Source of the DNA: CAWBRY01 sp963791295
GTDB taxonomy: Bacteria > Bacteroidota > Bacteroidia > Chitinophagales > Chitinophagaceae
Length of the DNA: 64,000 bases
Reading direction: 5' to 3'
Assembly (NCBI GenBank): GCA_963791295.1
Contig: CAWBRY010000004.1
Span: 496,001-560,000 of the forward strand
The notes under the pieces are model-generated. The model worked only from the letters and a program-made list of their open reading frames with translations. It ran no database searches and had not been told where the DNA came from. Both the position numbers and the translations under genes were made by a program. Positions 33,218 through 43,245 of this stretch are shown in pieces. Numbering within the stretch: position 1 is the stretch's first letter; every line of letters begins with the position of its first letter.

Positions 33218-36200
33218 GTGAAGAACAATCCACTCCAGGATCTATTGTCGCATTTCCGGATTTCGTTCCTGGGAGATAATCTCGTCGGCAAGTACGCCAA
33301 TGAAAAGGCGCCTCTTCGCTCCGAATTGTTCAGCACAGAACAAATGGAACAATATGCAAAAACGTTGGCAGGAAGACATGTGCTTCTGATGGGACGGCGA
33401 CCTGAACAACTATTAAAGCGATTAGCAGACAACGAAGAAGTATTGCTGGAAGTCCATAACCTATTAACAGAGTCCGCAAAAAAAAATAGCCGCATCTCTC
33501 CCGCCGGTGAATGGTTGCTTGACAATTTCTATCTGATCGAAGAACACATTTATACAGGAAAAAAACATTTGCCCAAAGGTTATAGCGAAGCATTGCCACG
33601 ACTTGCAAAGGGTCCGTCAAAAGGGCTGCCACGCGTATATGACATTGCACTTGAAATCATCTCGCATAGCGATGGTAGAGTCGATCTGAAAAGTCTTTAC
33701 AGTTTTGTAACGGCCTATATGACGGCAAGCGATCTTAAGTTAGGCGAATTGTGGGCTGTGCCAATCATGCTGCGACTGGCATTGATTGAAAACCTGCGGC
33801 GACTATCGGCGCAAATCGCTGTTGATGGAATTTACAAGAACCTCGCCGATTACTGGGCTGATCAAATGACGGAGATGGCTGAGAAGGATCCAAAGAATCT
33901 CATCGTCGTCATTGCAGATATGGCCCGGTCAGAACCTCCGATGGTCAGCTCATTTGTTGCAGAGCTTACCAGGCGTTTGTTGGGTAAGGGTCCTTCGCTG
34001 GCTCTTCCATTAACGTGGATTGAGCAACGATTATCCGAAACCGGCCAGACAAGCAATGGCTTGGTCCATTTGGAAAATCAGAAGCAGGCTGCCGACCAGG
34101 TTTCCATGAGCAATAGTATCAGCAGCCTTCGTTTTCTTAATAGTACAGATTGGGGCGAATTTGTAGAGAAGACAAGTATCGTTGAGCAAACACTGAGAGA
34201 AGACATTAGCGGTTGCTATCCAAACATGGATTTCCATACCCGTGACTATTATCGCCATGTAGTTGAAAAAATTTCAAAGCAGAGTGATCTGACTGAGCAA
34301 GAGGTAGCTGGGCTCGCCCTTCAACTTTCCAAGGACAGCATTAGACAGAATAAAGGGGATGATCGGAAAATGCATGTAGGGTACTATCTCATTAATGAGG
34401 GACTAGCACAATTGGAAAAGATAGCTAAGATGCGATCTCCGCTCGTTGACAGGTTCAGGAAAAAGGCAGCAAGGATGCCTTTATTATTATATACGGGTTC
34501 AAGTATTTTAATTACTCTTATCATCGCCGGTGCATTCTTTGTCAAGGCTTATTCCGAAAACTTACGGACCGGATGGTTGATTGCGATTGGAATTCTATCC
34601 GTTATTGCAGCCAGCCAACTAGCGATCACCTTTGTCAATTGGGTCTGTACGTTGCTAGTAGTTCCAGATTTCTTGCCGAGGATGGACTATACGCTAGGCA
34701 TTCCTTCTGAATCACATACGTTGGTCGTTTGCCCAACTTTGCTGAGCAGCGCTTCTGAATTGGAAAGTCTAATTGAAACGATGGAGGTAAGATTTCTTGC
34801 CAATCGTGACGATAACCTGCGTTTCGCTTTCCTCACAGATTTTCGTGATGCCGACGCCGAGACGTTGCCCGAAGATGAACCGTTGTTACAATTAGCGAGG
34901 GAGCGCATTACCGAACTCAATAGAAAGTATAACCGGGAGAAAAACGATACGTTTTTTCTTTTCCATCGCCCCAGGAAATGGAATGCAGCAGATAAGATAT
35001 GGATGGGATATGAACGCAAGAGAGGAAAATTAAGTGAAATGAATGCGCTCTTGCGCGGTCAGTCGAAGGAGAATTTCCTGCTGATCGTGGGTGAGGAAGA
35101 TGTTTTTTCTACCGCCCAGTATATCATTACGCTGGACACGGATACACAGCTGCCGAGGGATGCTGCCAAAAAGATCATCGCTACCATCTCACATCCGCTC
35201 AATCAACCTTACTATGATGAAAAGAAGCGGAGGGTCACTAAAGGATACACCATTCTGCAACCAAGGATCGCAATGAGTTTACCGGGAGCGAAGAGTTCCC
35301 TTTATGCAAAAATGCATGGCAATGAGCCGGGCATAGATCCATACACGCGCGCTGTCTCCGATGTTTACCAGGACCTTTTCCAGGAAGGATCTTTTATAGG
35401 CAAAGGAATTTATGAGATAGATACATTTGAAAAATCATTGAATGGAAGGTTCCCTGAGAATCGAATACTGAGCCATGATCTGCTGGAAGGATGCTATGCG
35501 CGTTCGGGATTGATTACCGACGCCCAGTTGTATGAGGAATATCCTTCCAACTACCAGGTCGATATGAAACGACGCCATCGTTGGATCCGTGGCGACTGGC
35601 AGATTGGAAGATGGCTATTCCCGCGTGTTCCGGGAGCAGGTAAACGCACGCAAAAAAATCCTCTCTCTACTTTGTCGCGTTGGAAAATCTTTGACAACCT
35701 GCGCCGCAGCCTCGTACCTCCGGCTCTTACGTTACTTTTATTGTTCGGCTGGGTGATCTCGGTTTCTCCCTGGTTCTGGATGATTTCAGTTATTGGCATT
35801 ATCATGCTGACTTCGGTAATCATTTTTATCCGTGACATCTCCAAGAAACCAAAAAATGTACTGTGGATCCATCACATTACCAGTTCCATCCAATCAGCGA
35901 CCAATAATTTTGCGCAGCACCTTTTCACATTGATATGCTTGCCTTATGAAGCTTATATGAATTTGGATGCGATCATCCGTACCAATTGGCGGATGTTTAT
36001 TTCTCATAAGAAACTCCTTGAATGGGACCCGGCCAGCCAGAGCAAGAACAATGACCGCACACTACTGAAGACGTATTTATCGATGTGGATAGGTCCTTTT
36101 ATCGCTCTTGCCATATTTGTATACCTAACCATATATTCACCCATTTCACTTGTATTGGCTGTCCCCTTGCTGGGTTTGTGGATCGTTTCTCCCGGTATAG

Positions 36201-39200
36201 CGTGGCTGATAAGTCTTCCTCTCAAAAAGCCCAAAGCGCCGCTTACAACTCAACAAAATATTTATTTAAATAAACTGGCAAGGAAAACATGGGCCTTCTT
36301 TGAAAATTTCGTTGGCCAGGATGATAATTGGCTGCCGCCGGACAATTTCCAGGAAACGCCCGTCAGGAGAGTCGCGCATCGCACATCTCCGACAAATATT
36401 GGGATCTCATTGCTGGCCAATCTCGCAGCTAATGACTTTGGATATATATCCGTATCTCAATTCATTGACCGTACTACGAATACGTTGAGTACGATGCAAC
36501 AGCTCGAGCGATTTAAAAATCATTTTTATAATTGGTATGATACCCACACCCTGATCCCGCTACCAACCAGATATATTTCCACCGTTGATAGCGGAAACCT
36601 CGCCGGTCACTTATTGACTTTGAAGCAAGGCCTTCTGTCAATGAAGAATCAAAGAATAGCAAGTCCAAAGCTATTTGTAGGATTGCAGACCACAGCGAAT
36701 GTGCTGGCTGACAAAATGAAAGATGCTGAATTATTAGAAGCATGTCAAAAAGATATAAATGAAGCATGTGATTTACCGGTGACCAATCTTGAATCCGTTC
36801 GACGTTTTATTGAAAAGATTACAGACCAGGCGGCCAGAATTCTGCAAACAGTAGACCGTGATCCGGAAAGTGAAATTTTTTGGTGGTCAAGAGCGCTTGC
36901 TATCCAAAGCAGCAGTGCACAGGATGAGCTCATGACTATGGCCCCATGGCTTTACCTGCCTGAAACGCCTTCCAAATTCGCTGAACTTTCGGCGATAGTG
37001 AATGAGGTACCGACATTTGAACAACTATCCAGGATAGAAAAAAATTTAATACCCAGGATCAACCAGAGTTATGCAGAGGACAATACTTATTCTGAAAATG
37101 AGTGGTTGGATATTTTTCGAAAATACATAACAGAAGCAGGCCGTCGCGCGAAAGAAAGAATATTGATCATGGAAAGGCTTGCACAACAATGTATGGGGTT
37201 TGCCAATATGGAATATGAATTCCTGTTTGACAAAACAAAAAATCTTCTCACCATTGGATATAATGTAGAAGAACACCGGAAGGATGCAAGTTATTATGAC
37301 CTGTTAGGCTCTGAAGCCCGGCTGGCGGTATTTGTCGCGATTGCGCAAGGAAAAATTCCGCAGGAAAGTTGGTTTGCATTAGGACGCCAGCTAACAAATC
37401 CGAGTATCTCGCCGGTTCTTCTTTCCTGGAGTGGATCTATGTTTGAATACCTGATGCCTCTCATTGTGATGCCGACGTATGAAAACACGTTGCTGGATCA
37501 AACCAATAAGATGTGCGTGCAGCGTCAAATAGAATATGGCAACAAACATGGACTACCCTGGGGGATCTCCGAATCTGGTTATAACCTGGTGGATGCACAA
37601 CTAAACTATCAATATCGGGCATTTGGAGTACCGGGCTTAGGATTCAAACGTGGATTGGGCGACGACCTGGTCACTGCACCTTATGCATCGGTGATGGCAC
37701 TCATGGTAGCGCCTGCGGAAGCAGTCGACAACCTGGAGGAGATGTCGAAGAAAGGTTTTGAAGGAAGATATGGTTTCTATGAGGCGATTGATTATACACC
37801 TTCCCGTCTGCCTCGCGGACAATCGAATGTGATTATCCGTTCTTATATGGCCCATCATGAAGGAATGAGTCTTCTTTCGCTTGCCTATCAACTCCTCGAT
37901 CAGCCGATGCAAAAACGGTTCTCAGAAGAAATACAATTCCAGGCGACGCTGCTCCTTCTGCAGGAAAGAATTCCTCAGATGGCTTCCTTCTATACGCCAA
38001 CTATTGATACCTCCGATGTAGGCCTCACCCACGACGATATGCAAATGAGAGTGATCACTACTGCAAACACGCCGGTGCCAGAGGTTCAGTTATTGTCAAA
38101 TGGAAATTATCATGTGATGGTATCGAACTCGGGCGGTGGGTATAGTCGATGGAAAGGTTTTGCAATTACACGTTGGCGTGAAGACAGCACATGTGACAAT
38201 TGGGGTAGTTTCTGTTATATAAGGGACCTGGAAAGTAATCTCTTCTGGTCGGCAGGACATCAACCTTCATTGCGACTGGCAGAAACTTATGAAGTCATCT
38301 TTTCACAGGGGCGAGCTGAATTCCGCCGTCGCGACAACAACATTGAGACCCATACTGAAATAGTTGTGTCGCCAGAGGATGATGTTGAAATGAGAAGAAT
38401 ACACATTACGAACCGTTCCCGCAAACGCAGGATCATCGAGATCACATCGTATGCAGAGGTGGTTCTCACATCAGCGAGTGCCGATGCCATTCACCCTGCA
38501 TTCAGCAATCTGTTTGTTCAAACCGAGGTCATTCAACAACGTCATGCCATATTATGCACTCGACGTCCACGTTCCCAAGGTGAACAGCCACCCTGGATGT
38601 TTCATCTGATGAAGGTGCATGAAGCAGAAGTGCAGGATATTACTTATGAAACAAACAGGGATCAGTTCATTGGTCGCGGCAATATCATTTCTGATCCACA
38701 GGCGATGAAATCAAATGGCTTGACGGGTAGCCAGGGATCTGTATTGGATCCTATCGTTTCAATTCAATATCGCATTAGCTTAAGTCCACAGGAATCTGCA
38801 GTTATAGACATGATCTATGGCATTGGTCATACACGTGAGGTCTGCGAAGGATTGATTGAGAAATACCAGGACCTACATATGATCAATCGTGCATTTGAAT
38901 TGGCATGGACGCATAGTCAGGTAGTATTACGACAGATCAATGCCACCGAAAGTGATGCCCAACTGTATGGGCGAATAGCGAGTTCAGTGATCTATGCAAA
39001 TTCTGCGCTTCGTGCAGATCCCGGTGTTATTATAAAAAATAACCGCGGACAATCGGGCTTATGGAGCTACTCCGTTTCGGGTGATTTGCCGATAGTACTG
39101 TTACAAATAGAAGACAGCGCGAATATCGAATTGGTGAAACAACTGGTACAGGCTCATGCTTACTGGCGATTGAAAGGCTTAGTGGTAGACCTGGTTATTT

Positions 39201-41926
39201 GGAATGAAGACCGTGGTGGATATCGTCAGACCTTACAAAATGATCTGCTCGCTTTGATCTCGCCGGGAATTGTCGCTGACATCCAGGACAGGCCGGGAGG
39301 CATCTTCATTCGATCGGCCGATCAGATTTCCAACGAGGATAGGATCCTGTTCCAAACGGTCGCCCGCATCATCATCGCCGATAAATGGGGCAATTTAGAA
39401 GGTCAGATCAGCCGGCGTTCCAGATTGAAAACGATGGCCGCAGGTTTCACACCTGCTAAATTCTACCCAACTGTAGAGACCTCGTTGACACCTGACCTCG
39501 ACCTCAAATTCTTTAATGGATTGGGAGGTTTTTCAGCAGATGGAAAAGAATATATCATTATCACTTCACCGGGACAGATCACACCGGCTCCATGGGTCAA
39601 CGTAATTGCCAATCCGAATTTTGGAACTGTTATCTCGGAAAGCGGCCAATCCTATACATGGATTGATAATGCTCATGAATTCCGCTTAACACCGTGGAGC
39701 AATGACCCGGTAACCGATACGGGAGGAGAGACTTATTATTTGAGAGACGAAGAAAGCGGGCGTTATTGGTCACCGGTACCTCTTCCCACACGTGGCAAAG
39801 GAACTTATGTTACGCGTCATGGATTTGGCTATAGTGTATTCGAACATAGTGAGGATGGTATTACGTCAGAGCTGTCTGTCTTTGTTGATCTCTATGCATC
39901 GATAAAATTCGCTATACTAAAAGTTCACAATGCATCGGGAAGAATTCGCCGTCTGTCAGCCACCGGCTATGTTGAATGGGTATTGGGAGATATTCGCCAG
40001 AAGACAAACATGCATATTGTTACAGAATTGGATATTAATACTGGAGCCATCCTGGCAAGAAATCCTTACAATGCAGAATTTGCCAATCGTGTTGGGTTCT
40101 TCGATGTGGATGAAACGGCAAAATCTATTACAACCGACCGCGCTGAATTTATTGGTAGAAACGGAACGCTGCGAAGTCCCGATGCCATGAGCAGGGAAAA
40201 GCTATCAGGCAAGACGGGGCCTGCACTGGATGCATGTGCCGTTATTCAAGTGGACTTTGATATTGCAGATGGGGAAGACCATGAGGTAATATTCCGGTTA
40301 GGTAGTGGAAGAGATATGCAGGATGCGAGCAATCTGGTCCGACAGTTTCGCGGAAGAACTATAGCTTACTCGGTTTTAGAAAAAGTAAAAAGATACTGGC
40401 AAAAGAGTTTAGGAGCAATCCAAATAGAAACGCCAGACCAATCTTTGAATATTATTACTAATGGATGGCTTAACTATCAAACTCTTGCCTGTCGTTTATG
40501 GGCGAGAAGCGGATTCTATCAATCAGGTGGCGCATTTGGATTTCGAGATCAGCTGCAGGATGTATTATCTCTCATTCATACGGAGCCGGGCCTGGTCCGT
40601 GCGCAAATACTCTTATGCGCATCACGTCAGTTCAAAGAGGGAGATGTTCAGCATTGGTGGCACCCTCCCGTCGGTCGCGGAGTCCGTACAAGGTGTTCGG
40701 ATGACTTCCTTTGGCTACCCTATGTTGCGACCAGGTATATTATCACCGCCGGAGATACCGGCATATTAGATGAAGTGATTCCCTTCCTTGAAGGACGGCA
40801 GTTGTATGTAGATGAAGAATCGTATTACGATCTTCCGATACGCTCTGATCAATCAGCCAATTTATATATCCATTGTGTCAAGGCCATTGAACATGGTCTG
40901 GAACTAGGCGCTCATGGCTTACCTTTCATTGGGTCGGGCGACTGGAATGACGGGATGGACCGGGTCGGAATTCATGGAAAAGGAGAGAGTGTATGGCTTG
41001 CATTCTTCCTGTATGATATTCTAATGAATTTTGGTGAATTGGCGAATCTTCAAAACGATCAACCCTTTGCAGAACGCTGTAAAACACAGGCTGAGCAACT
41101 CAGAAAAAACATCGGTCTGCATGCCTGGGATGGTGAATGGTACCGTCGTGCTTATTTCGATGATGGGACACCGTTAGGCTCCTCCGTCAACCCGGAATGT
41201 AAAATTGATTCCATCGTCCAGAGTTGGTCGGTATTATCTGGTGGCGGAGATCCCAACTATTCCAGGAAGGCGATGGAGTCAGCCGACAAACGGTTGGTGA
41301 GAAGGAACAATTCGCTCATCCAGCTCTTTGATCCACCTTTCGACAAATCGGATATGAATCCAGGATATATAAAGGGGTATGTTCCCGGAGTAAGAGAGAA
41401 CGGTGGCCAATATACGCATGCGGCCATTTGGCTGGTGATGGCCTTTGCAGGGTTGAAAGATCGTAAGCGCACCTGGGAATTGTTGAAGATGATCAACCCC
41501 GTGCATCACGGTGATGGTCCTGAAGAGATAGCGACCTATAAGGTAGAACCCTATGTAATCGCCGCGGATGTATATGCAATCTCCGAATTTACAGGCCGTG
41601 GAGGATGGACATGGTATACAGGTTCTGCGGGTTGGATGTATCAGTTGATCATTGGATCATTTCTTGGCCTTACGCGCAGGGGCGAAAAACTCTCATTTAA
41701 GCCCTGTCTGCCTCCTGAATGGAAGTCGGTAACTATTCGTTACCGGTACCACGACACTACTTATAACATTGCACTTTTACAGGAACACTCCGGCAATGGA
41801 GAATTAATAATAGAAATGGACAATGTTCAAATGGCCGATAGTGCTATCCTGCTGACCAATGACCGCGAGGAACATCATATAAAAGTATTATTGCCAATGA
41901 GCGAATCTTCTGTGGCGATGGCTTAG
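33218..41926 (+). CDS. Cyclic beta-1,2-glucan synthase homologue (GT84–GH94)
   Basis: This 2902-residue enzyme uses a GTG start; an in-frame stop five codons upstream leaves no longer option. The order is: a helical N-terminal region (1–415); two membrane helices (~420–475); a family 84 glucosyltransferase domain with the DxD motif Asp640–Asp642 (LDTDTQLP) and RRHRWIRGDW (785–794); four or more membrane helices (~825–1005); a glycoamylase-like domain (~1448–1570, YNLVDAQLNYQYRAFGVPG); two sugar-phosphorylase sandwiches (~1625–1900, ~2100–2300); and a GH94 barrel with the catalytic-acid segment GSGDWNDGMDRVG (Asp2575 region). Domains and length match NdvB/Cgs, which make and cyclise beta-1,2-glucans. 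It appears monocistronic, with a convergent receiver gene 11 nt after it. Confidence 0.92.
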   Translation: MKNNPLQDLLSHFRISFLGDNLVGKYANEKAPLRSELFSTEQMEQYAKTLAGRHVLLMGRRPEQLLKRLADNEEVLLEVHNLLTESAKKNSRISPAGEWLLDNFYLIEEHIYTGKKHLPKGYSEALPRLAKGPSKGLPRVYDIALEIISHSDGRVDLKSLYSFVTAYMTASDLKLGELWAVPIMLRLALIENLRRLSAQIAVDGIYKNLADYWADQMTEMAEKDPKNLIVVIADMARSEPPMVSSFVAELTRRLLGKGPSLALPLTWIEQRLSETGQTSNGLVHLENQKQAADQVSMSNSISSLRFLNSTDWGEFVEKTSIVEQTLREDISGCYPNMDFHTRDYYRHVVEKISKQSDLTEQEVAGLALQLSKDSIRQNKGDDRKMHVGYYLINEGLAQLEKIAKMRSPLVDRFRKKAARMPLLLYTGSSILITLIIAGAFFVKAYSENLRTGWLIAIGILSVIAASQLAITFVNWVCTLLVVPDFLPRMDYTLGIPSESHTLVVCPTLLSSASELESLIETMEVRFLANRDDNLRFAFLTDFRDADAETLPEDEPLLQLARERITELNRKYNREKNDTFFLFHRPRKWNAADKIWMGYERKRGKLSEMNALLRGQSKENFLLIVGEEDVFSTAQYIITLDTDTQLPRDAAKKIIATISHPLNQPYYDEKKRRVTKGYTILQPRIAMSLPGAKSSLYAKMHGNEPGIDPYTRAVSDVYQDLFQEGSFIGKGIYEIDTFEKSLNGRFPENRILSHDLLEGCYARSGLITDAQLYEEYPSNYQVDMKRRHRWIRGDWQIGRWLFPRVPGAGKRTQKNPLSTLSRWKIFDNLRRSLVPPALTLLLLFGWVISVSPWFWMISVIGIIMLTSVIIFIRDISKKPKNVLWIHHITSSIQSATNNFAQHLFTLICLPYEAYMNLDAIIRTNWRMFISHKKLLEWDPASQSKNNDRTLLKTYLSMWIGPFIALAIFVYLTIYSPISLVLAVPLLGLWIVSPGIAWLISLPLKKPKAPLTTQQNIYLNKLARKTWAFFENFVGQDDNWLPPDNFQETPVRRVAHRTSPTNIGISLLANLAANDFGYISVSQFIDRTTNTLSTMQQLERFKNHFYNWYDTHTLIPLPTRYISTVDSGNLAGHLLTLKQGLLSMKNQRIASPKLFVGLQTTANVLADKMKDAELLEACQKDINEACDLPVTNLESVRRFIEKITDQAARILQTVDRDPESEIFWWSRALAIQSSSAQDELMTMAPWLYLPETPSKFAELSAIVNEVPTFEQLSRIEKNLIPRINQSYAEDNTYSENEWLDIFRKYITEAGRRAKERILIMERLAQQCMGFANMEYEFLFDKTKNLLTIGYNVEEHRKDASYYDLLGSEARLAVFVAIAQGKIPQESWFALGRQLTNPSISPVLLSWSGSMFEYLMPLIVMPTYENTLLDQTNKMCVQRQIEYGNKHGLPWGISESGYNLVDAQLNYQYRAFGVPGLGFKRGLGDDLVTAPYASVMALMVAPAEAVDNLEEMSKKGFEGRYGFYEAIDYTPSRLPRGQSNVIIRSYMAHHEGMSLLSLAYQLLDQPMQKRFSEEIQFQATLLLLQERIPQMASFYTPTIDTSDVGLTHDDMQMRVITTANTPVPEVQLLSNGNYHVMVSNSGGGYSRWKGFAITRWREDSTCDNWGSFCYIRDLESNLFWSAGHQPSLRLAETYEVIFSQGRAEFRRRDNNIETHTEIVVSPEDDVEMRRIHITNRSRKRRIIEITSYAEVVLTSASADAIHPAFSNLFVQTEVIQQRHAILCTRRPRSQGEQPPWMFHLMKVHEAEVQDITYETNRDQFIGRGNIISDPQAMKSNGLTGSQGSVLDPIVSIQYRISLSPQESAVIDMIYGIGHTREVCEGLIEKYQDLHMINRAFELAWTHSQVVLRQINATESDAQLYGRIASSVIYANSALRADPGVIIKNNRGQSGLWSYSVSGDLPIVLLQIEDSANIELVKQLVQAHAYWRLKGLVVDLVIWNEDRGGYRQTLQNDLLALISPGIVADIQDRPGGIFIRSADQISNEDRILFQTVARIIIADKWGNLEGQISRRSRLKTMAAGFTPAKFYPTVETSLTPDLDLKFFNGLGGFSADGKEYIIITSPGQITPAPWVNVIANPNFGTVISESGQSYTWIDNAHEFRLTPWSNDPVTDTGGETYYLRDEESGRYWSPVPLPTRGKGTYVTRHGFGYSVFEHSEDGITSELSVFVDLYASIKFAILKVHNASGRIRRLSATGYVEWVLGDIRQKTNMHIVTELDINTGAILARNPYNAEFANRVGFFDVDETAKSITTDRAEFIGRNGTLRSPDAMSREKLSGKTGPALDACAVIQVDFDIADGEDHEVIFRLGSGRDMQDASNLVRQFRGRTIAYSVLEKVKRYWQKSLGAIQIETPDQSLNIITNGWLNYQTLACRLWARSGFYQSGGAFGFRDQLQDVLSLIHTEPGLVRAQILLCASRQFKEGDVQHWWHPPVGRGVRTRCSDDFLWLPYVATRYIITAGDTGILDEVIPFLEGRQLYVDEESYYDLPIRSDQSANLYIHCVKAIEHGLELGAHGLPFIGSGDWNDGMDRVGIHGKGESVWLAFFLYDILMNFGELANLQNDQPFAERCKTQAEQLRKNIGLHAWDGEWYRRAYFDDGTPLGSSVNPECKIDSIVQSWSVLSGGGDPNYSRKAMESADKRLVRRNNSLIQLFDPPFDKSDMNPGYIKGYVPGVRENGGQYTHAAIWLVMAFAGLKDRKRTWELLKMINPVHHGDGPEEIATYKVEPYVIAADVYAISEFTGRGGWTWYTGSAGWMYQLIIGSFLGLTRRGEKLSFKPCLPPEWKSVTIRYRYHDTTYNIALLQEHSGNGELIIEMDNVQMADSAILLTNDREEHHIKVLLPMSESSVAMA

Positions 41927-41937
41927 TACAAGCGAAT

Positions 41938-42327
41938 TCACGTATTTGGTGATTCTTCCACCTGTTGCAGATCATCCAGTACTACATCTATTACTTTCTT
42001 ATTGAATGGCTTTTTCAAAAAATAGCTGATACCTTCCCTGGCGGCTTTTTCCCTGACCCAATGAGAGGAGTCGCCGGTGATCATAACAATCTTTATTTCA
42101 TCATCAACGGTCTTAATGGTCCTAATGAAATTGACACCCAAACCCTCCGGGAAACTATTATCTAAAAAGATGACAGACGGCTTCAAATAGTCCAGGTAGT
42201 TCGCCGCTTCTTTCAATGAATGGGCCCGCCATACGTGAAATTTTCTTTTTTCTAATATACCCGCCAGAAGTTGACTGAGGTCCACATCGTCGTCAATAAT
42301 CATCGCGGATTGAAATAGGGTTTTCAT
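41938..42327 (-). CDS. Stand-alone response regulator receiver protein
   Basis: The 129-residue receiver has acidic residues DDD at 12–14, phosphorylation site Asp56 (VIFLDNSFPEG), switch Thr in MITGDS and Lys in FLKKPF. There is no output domain. It resembles the receiver at 16136 closely (FLDN, EGLGVNFI against DGYGVDFM), so the two are likely paralogues. No kinase is next to it. Confidence 0.88.
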   Translation of the reverse strand: MKTLFQSAMIIDDDVDLSQLLAGILEKRKFHVWRAHSLKEAANYLDYLKPSVIFLDNSFPEGLGVNFIRTIKTVDDEIKIVMITGDSSHWVREKAAREGISYFLKKPFNKKVIDVVLDDLQQVEESPNT

Positions 42328-42369
42328 GGTCGTTCTTTAATGACATCGATACAAAAATTGGCCCTTTTT

Positions 42370-42409
42370 CTAGATTGCTAGATACCAGATGCCAGATACG
42401 AGATATATA
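42370..42409. repeat. Short-period TAGATACCAGATGC repeat
   Basis: About five decayed units of (C)TAGATACCAGATGC/CAGATACGAGATA run through the intergenic space upstream of the receiver gene. Related stretches lie at 44307–44346 and 60964–60982. Confidence 0.5.
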
Positions 42410-42497
42410 CAATAGTGTGCAAATAATTCCTCAATTTCAGTAACACCAATTTCGAAGGGATTTTTTTAGTAAAATCTTATTCGCCCTTGAGAATGAC

Positions 42498-42515
42498 TGG
42501 CATAATATTTTGGCT
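42498..42515 (+). promoter_or_regulatory. Sigma-54-like element before DUF892 gene
   Basis: The site TGGCATAATATTTTGGCT has TGGCA and TTTG boxes 8 nt apart, predicting a leader of about 10 nt before ATG 42534. Confidence 0.33.
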
Positions 42516-42533
42516 GTATGAAGCAGTTCGAAA

Positions 42534-43079
42534 ATGCTAAACCAACGCTTTATGGAAGAAATTCAAAAAACCCACGGAGAGTCAGCCTTAAATAGTTTCT
42601 TCATACAGGAATTGGAGGACATTTATTGGGCTGAGAAATATATGGCGCGTTTTCTTCCCCAAATTCGAGACGCAGCTACGTCCGAAGAATTAGAGTCAGT
42701 TATCGCCGATCATATATCAGAAACAGAAAAGCAGGTAAATCGACTCGAAAATATCTTTGAGTTGTTGGGCGTGGAAGCCAAATCAGAAAAATGTGAAGCC
42801 ATCGTCGCACTCTTTAGTGAGGTGCAGAAGGCGATCTCGAAAACTCAAGCCGGTACCAGTACGCGAGATGCAGCCCTGATTATTGGGGGACAAAAAATAG
42901 AACATTACGAAATCGCTACGTATGGCGGTCTTGTCCAATTGGCAACCACGCTCGGATTTGAGCAGATAACTCATTTGCTCGAAAGAAACTTGCAGGAAGA
43001 AAAGGATACAGACATTTTATATTCAGACCTGGCAGAGAAAAAAGTGAATTGGCTGGCTGAAACTGAAGAAACAAAATAG
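42534..43079 (+). CDS. DUF892 ferritin-like protein (YciF/YciE type)
   Basis: The 181-residue helical protein has the DUF892 pattern: LNSFFIQELEDIYWAEKYMARFLPQI with metal-type Glu residues, ISETEKQVNRLENIFELLG, KIEHYEIATYGGLVQLATTLG and LLERNLQEEKDTD. These proteins have a ferritin-like di-metal bundle and are induced by stress in enterobacteria. A terminator follows 25 nt after the stop. Confidence 0.9.
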   Translation: MLNQRFMEEIQKTHGESALNSFFIQELEDIYWAEKYMARFLPQIRDAATSEELESVIADHISETEKQVNRLENIFELLGVEAKSEKCEAIVALFSEVQKAISKTQAGTSTRDAALIIGGQKIEHYEIATYGGLVQLATTLGFEQITHLLERNLQEEKDTDILYSDLAEKKVNWLAETEETK

Positions 43080-43103
43080 TCAGCATAAAAACATTTAACT
43101 CTA

Positions 43104-43135
43104 AAAAGCCAATGATTGGCTTGTTTTTGGCTTTT
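43104..43135 (+). terminator. Rho-independent terminator after DUF892 gene
   Basis: An AAGCCAAT/ATTGGCTT stem (43106–43113 with 43115–43122) is followed by GTTTTT. The downstream copy TTGGCTTTT allows an alternative longer stem. It ends where the promoter of the riboswitch unit begins. Confidence 0.7.
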
Positions 43136-43142
43136 AAATTTG
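43135..43142 (+). promoter_or_regulatory. Bacteroidota −7 promoter box of the riboswitch unit
   Basis: TAAATTTG matches the Bacteroidota −7 consensus TAnnTTTG exactly. A TTG (43116–43118) lies upstream at a −33-like distance, with somewhat short spacing. Transcription would begin near 43147–43149, precisely at the 5′ end of the riboswitch P1 helix. Confidence 0.6.
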
Positions 43143-43146
43143 GAAA

Positions 43147-43240
43147 TCTTTTCTAATGGGGTGGTTGAAAGATTATTAACCTGAGAATATACCCAGTTAA
43201 CCTGATCCGGATAATACCGGCGAAGGGAAATAAGAAAAGA
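43147..43240 (+). promoter_or_regulatory. TPP riboswitch (THI element)
   Basis: The sequence holds the conserved thiamine-pyrophosphate aptamer blocks in order: GGGGTG (43158–43163), CTGAGA (43181–43186), ATACCC (43189–43194), ACCTGATC (43200–43207), then GGATAAT, CCGGCG and AGGGAA up to 43229. Closing helix P1 is a perfect 8-bp pairing of TCTTTTCT (43147–43154) with AGAAAAGA (43233–43240), and P3 can form from GTT/AAC next to CTGAGA. All core blocks needed for TPP binding seem intact. It is followed at once by a terminator hairpin and then the YihY/BrkB gene, a classical transcription-attenuation layout. Confidence 0.9.
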
Positions 43241-43245
43241 GATCG

